A stretch of 41,166 nucleotides of DNA from Anaerolineae bacterium (GTDB lineage: Bacteria > Chloroflexota > Anaerolineae > Promineifilales > Promineifilaceae), in assembly GCA_015486215.1 (NCBI GenBank), contig WFSA01000035.1, positions 1 to 41,166 of the forward strand. Direction: 5' to 3'. Under the pieces are notes generated by a model that saw only the letters and a program-made list of their open reading frames with translations, ran no database searches and was not told the DNA's origin. How positions within the stretch are numbered: position 1 is the first letter of the stretch; each line of letters begins with the position of its first letter. Of this stretch, positions 30,192 through 38,999 are shown one piece after another. A program made the position numbers and the translations under genes.

Positions 30192-31214
30192 ATGAAAGAT
30201 AACGCATACACAGGAACAACAAACAAAATTTCAATCAGTGATCAGATTACGGCCGCTTTAGGTTCATTAGGAATTACGCCAATCGGCCTATTGCTAATAA
30301 TTGTTCTGTTAATTTTGCCCTTTATTCCTCCATTTAATCAGGAACATATTCTGCGCTGGCTGGTCAGCGCGGCACTCTTAGCCGCACAAGCGATTGCCTT
30401 CGACTTCACCACGGGCTACATCAACGTGGTCAACTTCGGCTTTGCCGCCTTTCTTGGGCTTGGCGCGTACACATCCGGCCTGTTGGCCGTAAATTTGGGG
30501 CTTTCGCCATGGATCGGCATCTTTGTCGGCGCGATTCCGGCCGCTTTGGTTGGATTGCTGACTGGTTTACTGACATTGAAACTACGCGGCATTTTTGCGG
30601 CTGTGATGGCATGGTTTATCGGGCTGGCTATGCTCGGTCTCACCCGTAATTTAGTAGACATCACACGCGGCCCGATGGGGTTGAGTACGCCAACATTGTT
30701 GGATACTTCCTCAAATCGGCCGTACTTCTACATTATCGTGGCGATGATGCTATTCACATACATCGTCTTACGCAAAGTTATCCATTCCCGATACGGCTTG
30801 GCATTTAGAGCAATTGGGCAAAACATGGACGCGGCACGGGCATCAGGCATCAATCCCACCTATTACCGCGTTTTCAACTTCACATTACAATGCTTGATCG
30901 CTGGCTGGCTGGGCGGATTTTACGCCCATTATTTCGGCATTTTGACCCCGCAAATCATGCTGACCTCACGCACCGTTGAGGTGCTGGCTATCGCCTACAT
31001 CGGCGGGCGCGGCAGCTTATGGGGCGGCGCGGTCATCGCCTTCCCCTTCATTTTCTTGATCGAAGGATTACGCTCTAATTTGACGGCACTGCCCGGCCTG
31101 CATCTGGTCATCTATGGCTTGTTACTCGTCTTGGTTATGATCTTTTATCCGGGCGGCTTTGCTGAATTTTACAATAAGGCTTCCAATTGGGTTAAAACCG
31201 CAATGCGTAAATAA
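30192..31214 (+). CDS. livM: ABC transporter permease, LivM type
   Basis: A 340-residue permease with about nine membrane helices. Recognisable stretches are AIAFDFTTGYINVVNFGFAA, FLGLGAYTSGLLAVNLGLSP, LRGIFAAVMAWFIGLAMLGL and the cytoplasmic loop SRYGLAFRAIGQNMDAARAS (the EAA-like contact with the ATPase). IAYIGGRGSLWGGAVIAFPF is the C-terminal family block. AAAGGAGG lies 7-8 nt before the ATG. It is the last gene of the liv-type operon and is followed by a hairpin at 31234. Confidence 0.94.
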   Translation: MKDNAYTGTTNKISISDQITAALGSLGITPIGLLLIIVLLILPFIPPFNQEHILRWLVSAALLAAQAIAFDFTTGYINVVNFGFAAFLGLGAYTSGLLAVNLGLSPWIGIFVGAIPAALVGLLTGLLTLKLRGIFAAVMAWFIGLAMLGLTRNLVDITRGPMGLSTPTLLDTSSNRPYFYIIVAMMLFTYIVLRKVIHSRYGLAFRAIGQNMDAARASGINPTYYRVFNFTLQCLIAGWLGGFYAHYFGILTPQIMLTSRTVEVLAIAYIGGRGSLWGGAVIAFPFIFLIEGLRSNLTALPGLHLVIYGLLLVLVMIFYPGGFAEFYNKASNWVKTAMRK

Positions 31215-31233
31215 TATCGGTTTTTAAGCTACA

Positions 31234-31264
31234 GACGTTCAACTTCATTGAAGAGTTGAACGTC
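31234..31264 (+). terminator. Hairpin after the liv-type operon
   Basis: GACGTTCAACT (31234-31244) and AGTTGAACGTC (31254-31264), an 11-bp stem further closed by TTCATTGAA pairing in the loop, 20 bp after the livM stop. No T run follows, so it may be Rho-assisted or a stability element. Confidence 0.6.
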
Positions 31265-31346
31265 CTGCTTGTACGGGGCGAGACGAACAGAGTGGATTTC
31301 ACACTCCGCAAGGCTGAGGCAGAGCCTGATTTTTGAAAAGCAGTAC

Positions 31347-31458
31347 CTATCTTCTCAATAAATCGTGGACAAGACTTGATAAATTTCATCAGCACTTTAT
31401 TTTACACGAGTGCCATTAGGAAAATTTATCAAGTCTCCCCAGAATACTGAGAAGATAC
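31347..31458 (+). repeat. Repeat A (112 bp) upstream of the betaine-binding gene
   Basis: Complete element with first base changed (CTATCTTCTC) and exact 8-bp duplication AGCAGTAC (31339-31346, 31459-31466). It ends 30 bp before the ATG of the glycine betaine-binding gene; its TTGATA-16-TATTTT box points at that gene. Confidence 0.92.
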
Positions 31459-31488
31459 AGCAGTACGTTTAATTAAGGAGACAAAGTT

Positions 31489-32436
31489 ATGTTGAAAAAA
31501 AGTAGAATCATTGTTCTTGTTTTGTTAACAATCGCTATCACCGCTATCTTGGCGGCTTGCGGTGGTGGAGAAAAAGAAAAACCAACCATCACCCTCATCG
31601 AAAATTCATGGCCGTCATCCGAGTTAAACGTCGCGGTGGCTGCCAATCTGCTCGAAAACGAGATGGGATTCCCCGTTGAAGTGATCTCGCTTGACGAGAG
31701 CGCACAGTGGGACGCGCTGGCCGCTGGTGATGCTGATGCCAGTTTAGAAATTTGGCCTTCTGGACACGGCGAACGCATCGCGCAATATATTGATGAGCAG
31801 CATGTAGTTGAAAATGGCGGCGAATTAGGGCCAATTGGGCTTATCGCTTGGTACGTGCCGACATATATGGTAGAAGAGGACCCTGCCTTAGCGACTTGGG
31901 AAGGGTATCTTGGCGCAGATGCGGCCGCTAAATTCTCAACGGCCGAAACTGGTGACAGCGGCACGTTCTTCGCCGGCCCTGCTGGATGGACACAGTACGA
32001 TCAACAGATTATTGATAATCTGGGCATGGATTTCAAAGTGATCAACGCCGCTTCTGAAGATGCTCTATTAGCGCAAGTGACCGCTTCTTACGAACGGAAA
32101 GAGCCGATTTTGTTCTACTTCTATGAGCCGCACGTACTATTCACACGGATCGATCTGACACAGGTTGAACTGCCCCCGTACAGCGAAGAGTGTTACGCCA
32201 AAGCTGATGCCGGCGGCGTAGATTGTGCCTATCCCGGCGATGTATTGATGAAAATTATCAGTGCAAAATTAGAAGAAAAATCACCCGAAGCGCGTACCTT
32301 CCTCAAGAATTTCAATTACACAACGGCCGATCAAACAACAATGCTCGGTTATCTTGACCAAGATATGGACGTTAAAGAATCTGCCCAAAAATGGATTGAT
32401 GACAACGAATCTGTTTGGAAAGCGTGGCTACCATAG
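31489..32436 (+). CDS. opuAC: Glycine betaine/proline ABC transporter substrate-binding lipoprotein
   Basis: A 315-residue lipoprotein (lipobox ILAAC, Cys24) of the OpuAC/ProX family. The mature part begins with KPTITLIENSWPSSELNVAV, the usual strand and ligand-contacting Trp. ADASLEIWPSGHGERI and GPIGLIAWYVPTYMVEEDP supply the aromatic box for the trimethylammonium group, and EPILFYFYEPHVLFTRIDLT is the second lobe. AAGGAG 8 nt before the ATG lies just past the repeat A target duplication. It starts the betaine uptake set with the ATPase and double permease downstream, separated from the ATPase by repeats A and G. Confidence 0.93.
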   Translation: MLKKSRIIVLVLLTIAITAILAACGGGEKEKPTITLIENSWPSSELNVAVAANLLENEMGFPVEVISLDESAQWDALAAGDADASLEIWPSGHGERIAQYIDEQHVVENGGELGPIGLIAWYVPTYMVEEDPALATWEGYLGADAAAKFSTAETGDSGTFFAGPAGWTQYDQQIIDNLGMDFKVINAASEDALLAQVTASYERKEPILFYFYEPHVLFTRIDLTQVELPPYSEECYAKADAGGVDCAYPGDVLMKIISAKLEEKSPEARTFLKNFNYTTADQTTMLGYLDQDMDVKESAQKWIDDNESVWKAWLP

Positions 32437-32453
32437 AAGTTATAGGAATGAGG

Positions 32454-32565
32454 GTATCTTCTCAATAAATCGTGGACAAGAGTTGACAAATTTCATCAGC
32501 ACTTTATTTTACACGAGTATCATTAGGAAAATTTGTCAACTCTCCCCAGAATACTGAGAAGATAC
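32454..32565 (+). repeat. Repeat A (112 bp) inside the end of repeat G
   Basis: Complete element flanked by exact 8-bp copies of GAATGAGG (32446-32453, 32566-32573). The duplicated bases are the terminal bases of repeat G, so A jumped into G. It keeps a TTGACA-16-TATTTT box pointing to the ATPase gene. Confidence 0.92.
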
Positions 32566-32775
32566 GAATGAGGATTAAATAAAACCCAAAACTTCCATCT
32601 GTTATTCTCCCATCTTCATGAAGGCAGGCTCTGCAAAGGCAAGAATCCACAGTCTGAAAAATCATAGATTCCCGCCTAAAAGAGTTTACCCTCACGAAGT
32701 GCCTGTCCTCACGAAGGTGGGGATGGGGGCGGGAATGACAACTTTGGTAGTTAAACAAATCCTCGTTTCTAGAGT
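32566..32775. repeat. Repeat G, long copy
   Basis: GAATGAGGATTAAATAAAAC through CTTCATGAAGGCAGGCTCTG, GCCTGTCCTCACGAAGGTGG and GGCGGGAATGACAACTTTGG to about GTTAAACAAATCCTCGTTTC. It has the same internal order as 5918-6197 read from the opposite end. No gene is visible. Confidence 0.7.
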
Positions 32776-32783
32776 GACAAAGC

Positions 32784-32842
32784 AGCGATGTTGCGGAGTT
32801 GCGGAGTTGCGAAGTAGGTGAACTACTTCGCAACATCGCTGA
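32784..32842. promoter_or_regulatory. Long hairpin upstream of proV
   Basis: CAGCGATGTTGCG (32784-32796) pairs with CGCAACATCGCTG (32830-32842), with an inner GCGAAGTAG/CTACTTCGC hairpin and a GGAGTTGC tandem repeat on one side. It ends 23 bp before the ATPase ATG and could terminate, attenuate or protect the transcript. Confidence 0.55.
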
Positions 32843-32865
32843 TTCGCCCCCTTGGAGTTCCCGTT

Positions 32866-33903
32866 ATGAATAAACCTAAAATAAGTTTCCGTAATGTATG
32901 GAAAGTGTTTGGTCCGACACCTGAACATATTATTGAGACTGTTAAACCAGAAACGGCCGTTTCTGATATTCTAGCAAAGACAGGCCACGTTGTAGCCGTT
33001 CGTGACGTATCTTTTGATGTGTATGAGGGGGAAGTTTTTTGTGTGATGGGCTTATCTGGCAGCGGCAAATCTACATTAGTGCGCTGCTTGAGCCGCCTTA
33101 TTGAGCCAACTGCGGGCAAGATCATCGTAAACGGGGACAATGTCGTGGAGATGAGCGAAGAAGAACTGCGCGACTTGCGTCGTCACAAAATGAGCATGGT
33201 TTTTCAACGGTTCGGCCTCTTTTCCCATCGTCGCGTGATCGAAAATATCGCCTATGGATTGGAAATACAAGGCGTTGAGCGCGAAGAGCGGATCAAACAT
33301 TCGTATGAGATATTAGAAAAAGTCGGGTTACACGGCTGGGATCAACATTATCCACACGAATTGAGCGGCGGGATGCAGCAGCGCGTCGGCTTGGCGCGTG
33401 CGTTAGCAGTTGACCCAGAGATATTGCTATGCGACGAGCCATTTAGTGCGCTCGATCCCCTCATCCGCCGCGATATGCAAAACGAACTGCTTAGATTGCA
33501 ACGAGATTTGCAAAAAACAATGGTCTTTATCACCCATGATTTTTTGGAAGCTCTCAAATTGGGTGATCGCATCGCCATTATGAAAGATGGTGAAGTTGTA
33601 CAGATCGGTACACCAGAAGATATTGTCGCCAATCCAATCAATGATTATGTGCATGAATTTACCAAAGATGTGCCGCGTGTGAAGGTGTTGACCGCCCGCA
33701 CCGTTATGAAGCCTGTCACGCATAAAGAGGAGTTGATCGGTCGCGCAGTTGCCATTGACACGACATTGGAAAAACTGATCCCGCTAACGGCCGATACAGA
33801 TGATGCGATTTTGGTGATGGATGGTGAAGATAATGTAATTGGTGAGGTGAATCGAAAACGCGTTATGATGGCGTTGGCTACGATTCAGAAAAAGGAGGTG
33901 TAA
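32866..33903 (+). CDS. proV: Glycine betaine ABC transporter ATPase
   Basis: A 345-residue ATPase of the ProV/OpuAA type. After a family-specific N-terminal helix (KISFRNVWKVFGPTPEHIIE) come Walker A GLSGSGKST, the Q-loop FQRFGLFSHRRVIENIAYGL, signature LSGGMQQRVGLARALAVDPE, Walker B ILLCDEPFSALDPLIRRDMQ and switch THDFLEALKLGDRIAIM. The C-terminal 75 residues are a CBS-like regulatory tail (VKVLTARTVMKP, then DDAILVMDGEDNVIGEVNRK) which in this family senses ionic strength. I start at ATG 32866 (GGAG 9 nt upstream); the longer frame enters the hairpin. It is spaced 2 bp from the permease gene. Confidence 0.95.
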   Translation: MNKPKISFRNVWKVFGPTPEHIIETVKPETAVSDILAKTGHVVAVRDVSFDVYEGEVFCVMGLSGSGKSTLVRCLSRLIEPTAGKIIVNGDNVVEMSEEELRDLRRHKMSMVFQRFGLFSHRRVIENIAYGLEIQGVEREERIKHSYEILEKVGLHGWDQHYPHELSGGMQQRVGLARALAVDPEILLCDEPFSALDPLIRRDMQNELLRLQRDLQKTMVFITHDFLEALKLGDRIAIMKDGEVVQIGTPEDIVANPINDYVHEFTKDVPRVKVLTARTVMKPVTHKEELIGRAVAIDTTLEKLIPLTADTDDAILVMDGEDNVIGEVNRKRVMMALATIQKKEV

Positions 33904-33905
33904 TC

Positions 33906-36002
33906 ATGGCGGCAACAAGACAACCCTCCCCTGCTAAACAGATCACCCCCGTCCGTATCATCCTGATTGCGGCCTTGCTTCTCTTTTTATACCACAATCT
34001 GATCCATAATTTAGGCGTATTCCCTGAAGAGTGGAATCTCGGTTTGCGCGAGCCGCTTGACATGTTCAAAAAATGGGTCATCGTGGCGAATCGGGATGGG
34101 CATTGGATGTTCGCCCTCTTTTTCCAACCGTTAAAAGGCTCTATTGATTTCTTCATGCGCCGCATAGAAGATTTTATGTATTGGCTGCCGTGGACGGTCA
34201 TCATCGCCTTCGTCTTCTTCTTAGCAAACAAGATCGGCGATTTAAAATTAGCGTTGCTGACTGCGTTCTCATTATTGATGATGGGCTTGCTCGGCTTGTG
34301 GGATGAGAGTATGCGGACATTGGCGTTGATGGTCACGTCCGTCATCATCGCGCTCGCCATCGGCCTGCCGTTGGGCGTGTGGGCGGCGCATAACGACCGC
34401 GTTGAGACGATGTTACGCCCCGTTTTGGATGCGATGCAGACGATGCCCGCCTTCGTCTACCTCATTCCCGTCGTTCTCTTTTTTGGCATTGCCCGCGTTC
34501 CCAGCGTCATTGCCACTATCATTTACGCCATCCCCCCCGTCGTGCGGCTGACAAATTTAGGCATTCGGCGCGTCTCGGAAGAGAGCATTGAGGCGGCGCG
34601 TTCGTTTGGCTCTACGCCGCGCCAAATTATGCTCAAAGTACAGATTCCACAAGCGATGCCTTCCATTATGACAGGGGTTAATCAGACGATTATGATGGCG
34701 TTGAGCATCGTCGTGATCGCGGCGTTGATCGGCGGCGGCGGCTTGGGCGATGTGGTTCTAAAATCGTTACGGCGGCTGCAAGTTGGTTCAGCTTTGGAGG
34801 CGGGATTGGCCATCGTTTTCATGGCAGTTTTGCTGGATAGATTGAGCTTTGCGTTCAGTCAGATTGAGCATGTCAGCGTTAAGAAACATCAAGGCTTCCG
34901 TCTTTTGCCCCGAAAATGGGGGGGGAAATCGTGGGCCAAAGCGATTGAACGCCCGATTACTTGGGTGTATGCCATGAGCGGCCGTTTGGAGAAAAAGGTA
35001 GTACACCTATTCTCCCGTCTGCTGCCCAAACAGGACGAAAATATCAACAGTGCGGGCTACTTTATCACGATGGCTCTCGGCTTATTGCTGCTGCTCGGCA
35101 TCAGTTTTGCTTTGTCGTGGGTTGAGTTCCCTGAAAATTGGGATTTATCGTTAAGTAAGCCTGTGGACACGGCCGTTAAGTGGGCGCAAGTTAATCTGTA
35201 TCAAATCGGGGATACGTTCATCGGCACGGGGCCGTTCAGCGACTTTGTTTCATTATATATGTTACGGCCGTTGCGCCTCCTGCTTCTAGAATGGTTAGCG
35301 TGGCCGATCATTATTCTGCTTATTTCCGCTCTCGCATGGAAAGCTGCCAATTGGAAATTGGCCGTGTACTCTGCGCTCAGCATGTTATTCATCGGCTGGC
35401 TTGGCCTGTGGGAAGCGTCGATGGATACGTTAAGCCAAGTGCTTGTGGCTGTCTTGATATCCGTTCTCATCGGCGTGCCGCTCGGCGTATGGTCAGCACG
35501 AAACGACAGTGCGGAGCAGTTTTTGCGCCCAATTTTGGACTTTTTGCAAACGATTCCCACCTTTGTGTACCTCGTTCCTGTGATTATGCTCTTTAATTTA
35601 GGGCGCGTTCCCGGCATTATGGCCTCCGTCATGTATGCGATCGCTCCCACCGTGCGTTTGACTAATCTTGGTATTCGTCAGGTGGACGAAGCGGCCGTTG
35701 AGGCATCGGTATCATTTGGTGCTACCACATGGCAAACTTTGCGTAATGTGCAGCTGCCTCTTTCGCTCCCCTCCATCATGATGGGTGTTAATCAAACGAT
35801 TATGATGGTGTTGGCGATGGTTATTATCGCTGGCTTGGTCGGCGCGGCTGGCTTGGGATTTAGCGTGATCGATGCGATGCAAAATAACAAGATGGGGGCG
35901 AGCATCGAGGCTGGTCTAGCGATTGTACTAATGGCAATCGTGCTGGATCGCATCACCCAATCGTGGGCGCAAAAGCAGGCGGATGCGGCTAATATAACGT
36001 AA
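33906..36002 (+). CDS. proW: Double-length glycine betaine ABC transporter permease
   Basis: A 698-residue permease made of two ProW-like units fused head to tail. Unit 1 (about 1-320) has GVFPEEWNLGLREPLDMFKK, EAARSFGSTPRQIMLKVQIP and PSIMTGVNQTIMMALSIVVI. Unit 2 (about 385-698) has FPENWDLSLSKPVDTAVKWA, EASVSFGATTWQTLRNVQLP and PSIMMGVNQTIMMVLAMVII. ProW normally works as a homodimer of a roughly 350-residue subunit; here one chain supplies both halves of the pore and both coupling loops. AAAGGAGGTG overlaps the end of proV just before the ATG. The TAA stop is inside the 8-bp duplication made by the repeat A at 36008. Confidence 0.93.
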   Translation: MAATRQPSPAKQITPVRIILIAALLLFLYHNLIHNLGVFPEEWNLGLREPLDMFKKWVIVANRDGHWMFALFFQPLKGSIDFFMRRIEDFMYWLPWTVIIAFVFFLANKIGDLKLALLTAFSLLMMGLLGLWDESMRTLALMVTSVIIALAIGLPLGVWAAHNDRVETMLRPVLDAMQTMPAFVYLIPVVLFFGIARVPSVIATIIYAIPPVVRLTNLGIRRVSEESIEAARSFGSTPRQIMLKVQIPQAMPSIMTGVNQTIMMALSIVVIAALIGGGGLGDVVLKSLRRLQVGSALEAGLAIVFMAVLLDRLSFAFSQIEHVSVKKHQGFRLLPRKWGGKSWAKAIERPITWVYAMSGRLEKKVVHLFSRLLPKQDENINSAGYFITMALGLLLLLGISFALSWVEFPENWDLSLSKPVDTAVKWAQVNLYQIGDTFIGTGPFSDFVSLYMLRPLRLLLLEWLAWPIIILLISALAWKAANWKLAVYSALSMLFIGWLGLWEASMDTLSQVLVAVLISVLIGVPLGVWSARNDSAEQFLRPILDFLQTIPTFVYLVPVIMLFNLGRVPGIMASVMYAIAPTVRLTNLGIRQVDEAAVEASVSFGATTWQTLRNVQLPLSLPSIMMGVNQTIMMVLAMVIIAGLVGAAGLGFSVIDAMQNNKMGASIEAGLAIVLMAIVLDRITQSWAQKQADAANIT

Positions 36003-36007
36003 TAACG

Positions 36008-36119
36008 GTATCTTCTCAATAAAACGTGGACAAGACTTGATAAATTTCATCAGCACTTTATTTTACACGAGTACCATTAGGAAAATTTGTCAAGTCTCCC
36101 CAGAATACTGAGAAGATAC
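36008..36119 (+). repeat. Repeat A (112 bp) directly after proW
   Basis: Complete element with exact duplication TAATAACG (36000-36007, 36120-36127); the first three duplicated bases are the proW stop codon. It points toward the choline dehydrogenase-like gene. Confidence 0.92.
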
Positions 36120-36170
36120 TAATAACGGTATTACAAGAAAAACAAAATCGGGCATGGTTCAGAGATAAAT

Positions 36171-36533
36171 GTAACTACTCAGCCATTGTCCAAATTAACC
36201 AGAAAGACACGAAGAACACAAAGTTTTTGACATGGTTCATTTCATGCGAAATGATCTTTACACTTTGTGGGCGACCCGCTGGGTCGCCCGACACAAGATA
36301 AATTGTAAAGATGGTTTGCTCAATTTTGAGCTATGCCAGATTTTCTTTGTAATCTTTGCTTCTTTGTGGTGAAATAAGGCCATTTATGAAAAATAATTAT
36401 ACGTTTGTCATTCCCGTGAAGACGGGAATCCATATGTTTTCGAGGAGTGGATTCCCGCCTGCGCGGGAATGACAATCAAAGTTTTGGATGATTTAAATTT
36501 AGAAATGGCCTAATTGATAGGCTGAGTAGTTAC
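36171..36533. repeat. Repeat C carrying repeats D and E
   Basis: The C ends GTAACTACTCAGCC / GGCTGAGTAGTTAC are flanked by AGATAAAT and AGATAAAC. D occupies about 36229-36340: its imperfect inverted ends read GACATGGTTCATTTC and GAGCTATGCC, and each arm contains ATCTTTACA. E occupies 36378-36510, ends GGCCATTT / AAATGGCC, with TAA duplicated on both sides; the copy of C at 10495 has the empty site GAAATAATTGATA. The 684-bp gap between proW and the next gene is therefore entirely repeats. Confidence 0.8.
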
Positions 36534-36557
36534 AGATAAACATCTTTACAATTTAAT

Positions 36558-36650
36558 AGGACGCAGAGCATCCGGATGAACGCAGATTTTTTTTGATTTA
36601 TCCGCGTTTATCCTGACAATCTATGTCATCTGCGTTCTATTATCTTCCTT
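36558..36650. repeat. Repeat J
   Basis: AGGACGCAGAGCATCCGGAT, then ATTTATCCGCGTTTATCCTG and ATCTGCGTTCT: a partly self-complementary sequence related to 17516-17600. It lies between repeat C and the start of the GMC oxidoreductase gene, 37 bp before its ATG. Confidence 0.5.
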
Positions 36651-36686
36651 ACGAATCCACAATTCCACCATCTCACAATTTTTAAC

Positions 36687-38333
36687 ATGAACATAAAACA
36701 GTATGATTTTATTATCGTAGGCGGCGGATCGGCTGGCAGTGTGCTGGCTGCTCGGCTGAGTGCAGACCCGTCAAACAGGGTGTTGCTTTTAGAAGCGGGA
36801 CGGCCAGATTATTTCTGGGACATCTTCATCCATATGCCGGCAGGATTGGCATTCCCCATTGGCAATAAGTATTACGATTGGATGTATGAATCGGAGCCGG
36901 AGCCGTTTATGAACGGCCGTCGTATCTATCATGCACGCGGCAAGGTGCTGGGCGGCTCTAGCAGCATCAATGGGATGATTTTCCAGCGCGGCAACCCGAT
37001 GGATTATGAAAAATGGGGCGCGGAAGAGGGGATGGACGCGTGGGATTACGCCCATTGCCTCCCCTACTTCAAAAAAATGGAGAATTGTCTCGCGGGCGGT
37101 GATGCGTATCGCGGTGCGGACGGCCCGCTTGTTTTAGAAAGAGGCCCTTGTGAAAACCCACTTTTCGGCGCGTTCTTTGAGGCGGTGCAACAGGCGGGGC
37201 ATCAATTAACCGACGATGTGAACGGGTATAAACAGGAAGGGTTTGCCCGCTTTGATCGCAATATCCAAAACGGCCGTCGCCTGAGCGCAGCCCGCGCCTA
37301 TCTCCATCCCATCAAAAAACGGGAGAACCTTGAGATCATCACCCGCGCCTTTGTGACCAGAATTTTGTTTGCGGGCAAACGGGCGATAGGGGTGGAGATG
37401 ATAAAAAACGGCCGTTCTCATAAAATATACGGCGGTGAAATCATCTCTAGCGGCGGGGCGATCAATTCGCCGCAATTATTGCAGCTTTCAGGCGTAGGCA
37501 ACGCCGGCGAGTTGAGCGATTTGGGGGTCAATATCGTCCACGATTTGCCCAGCGTGGGCGAAAATCTGCAAGACCATCTGGAAGTATATATCCAATATGC
37601 CAGCTCCAAGCCGATCACGATGTATCCCGCATTGCAATGGTGGAATAAGCCAAAAATTGGGTTGCAATGGCTGTTGCAAAAAAAAGGCGCGGCGGCGACA
37701 AACCATTTTGAGGCGGGCGGCTTCATTCGCAGCAATGAGGATGTGGCGTATCCTAATTTGATGTTCCATTTTCTCCCTTTAGCCATCCGTTATGACGGAT
37801 CGGCTCCAGCGGGACATGGGTATCAAGTACATGTCGGCCCAATGTACTCTAATGCGGTCGGGTCGGTCAAGATCAAATCAACCGATCCATACGCCCACCC
37901 TGCGCTCACATTCAACTATCTTTCCACCGAGCAAGATCGGCGTGAATGGGTTGAAGCGATCCATCACGCCCGCGAGATATTGAATCAACCTGCGTTTGAT
38001 GAGTTTAATGCGGGGGAGCTTTCGCCAGGGAAAGCGGTACAAACGGATGAAGAGATTCTCGATTGGGTGGCGAAGGATGGGGAAACGGCGTTGCATCCGT
38101 CTTGTACGTGCAAGATGGGGGTGGGGGAAACGGCCGTTATTGACCCAATCAGCATGAGAGTACATGGGCTGGAAGGGTTGCGCGTTGTCGATGCGTCCTC
38201 TATGCCTGCTGTCACCAACGGCAACATTTACGCGCCGGTGATGATGCTGGCCGAGAAGGCGGCTGATATGATTTTGGGGAATGAGGGGTTACGGCCGTCA
38301 ACGGCCGTGTTCTACAAACACAATAAGGAATGA
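36687..38333 (+). CDS. betA: GMC-family oxidoreductase, choline dehydrogenase-like
   Basis: A 548-residue FAD enzyme. The start [20 protein letters not shown] is the dinucleotide-binding loop. [20 protein letters not shown] is GMC signature 1, and [20 protein letters not shown] is signature 2. The C-terminus has [15 protein letters not shown] with the catalytic His, then [20 protein letters not shown]. These match BetA-type choline dehydrogenases, which oxidise choline to betaine aldehyde (and on to betaine) at the membrane. A betaine aldehyde dehydrogenase (betB) is not in the window. With the betaine transporter upstream and the N-methylglycine dehydrogenase further up, choline is the natural substrate, but other GMC alcohol dehydrogenases look similar. 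No clear ribosome site is visible. Confidence 0.85.
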   Translation: MNIKQYDFIIVGGGSAGSVLAARLSADPSNRVLLLEAGRPDYFWDIFIHMPAGLAFPIGNKYYDWMYESEPEPFMNGRRIYHARGKVLGGSSSINGMIFQRGNPMDYEKWGAEEGMDAWDYAHCLPYFKKMENCLAGGDAYRGADGPLVLERGPCENPLFGAFFEAVQQAGHQLTDDVNGYKQEGFARFDRNIQNGRRLSAARAYLHPIKKRENLEIITRAFVTRILFAGKRAIGVEMIKNGRSHKIYGGEIISSGGAINSPQLLQLSGVGNAGELSDLGVNIVHDLPSVGENLQDHLEVYIQYASSKPITMYPALQWWNKPKIGLQWLLQKKGAAATNHFEAGGFIRSNEDVAYPNLMFHFLPLAIRYDGSAPAGHGYQVHVGPMYSNAVGSVKIKSTDPYAHPALTFNYLSTEQDRREWVEAIHHAREILNQPAFDEFNAGELSPGKAVQTDEEILDWVAKDGETALHPSCTCKMGVGETAVIDPISMRVHGLEGLRVVDASSMPAVTNGNIYAPVMMLAEKAADMILGNEGLRPSTAVFYKHNKE

Positions 38334-38337
38334 TCCC

Positions 38338-38488
38338 TTAGGGAAGGTTCGTAAACAACTTTGGAGTTTCGTCATCGCCCCCCCACCCTAACCCCCCCCC
38401 TTTAGGGGGAGGGAACTTGCTCCCTCTCGCTTTGGGAGAGGGCTGGGGTGAGGGTAAAACGCCAAAGTTAAAAACGAGTGTTCCCTTA
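38338..38488. repeat. Repeat H, five bases after betA
   Basis: Nearly identical to 19811-19961: ends TTAGGGAAGGTTCGTAAACA and ACGAGTGTTCCCTTA, with the same foldable C-rich/G-rich core. Its position right behind the stop codon would let it act as the betA terminator. Confidence 0.75.
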
Positions 38489-38574
38489 ACAACTCACCCG
38501 TTTTCGGGGATCCCCGCCCCTCTACGGGGGTTCGGAATGATGACATGCTTCAAATTGCATAAATTTTGCTTTAA

Positions 38575-38895
38575 ACTTTCCGCGCTTTGATAGTGAAATA
38601 GGTGTTTTTACCCAAACCAGCAAACCTGGCGATTGCGGCACATTTAATGACTGGACAATGTTATGGATATTAGATGCGCCCAGTTTTACCAATGTCCCCG
38701 CCGCGTAGCAACCACTTTATGTAGAGTATCGCTCCATGCTGCAACAGGTTGTGAATACGACTTATGAAATACGGCCGTTATACGGCGGTAGTGAAGTCAG
38801 TGAAGAAACAAACACAAGCCATCTTTGATTTCCTAAGTTGGGCATACCCTCACTCGGAAGCGATGATTATTGAGGCGGGGCAGGGTCCGCGTTAA
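38575..38895 (+). pseudogene. Decayed gene of unknown family
   Basis: One frame reads like protein: RFDSEIGVFTQTSKPGDCGT, then FNDWTMLWILDAPSFTNVPA. It hits TAG at about 38707 and goes on with QPLYVEYRSMLQQVVNTTYE. From ATG 38764 another frame gives a 43-residue open frame ending at 38895 (KSVKKQTQAIFDFLSWAYPH, then SEAMIIEAGQGPR). The shift between frames and the stop codon suggest a dead gene. I do not recognise the family. The rest of 38489-38999 shows no gene. Confidence 0.35.
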
Positions 38896-38999
38896 TGAAG
38901 CATGGATGTCACATAATTTACTGGTGGTGCAGAAAACGGTAGGGGCATAAGAATCAATATGACTTCCCTCCGCACATATAAACCATTACAATAACACCC

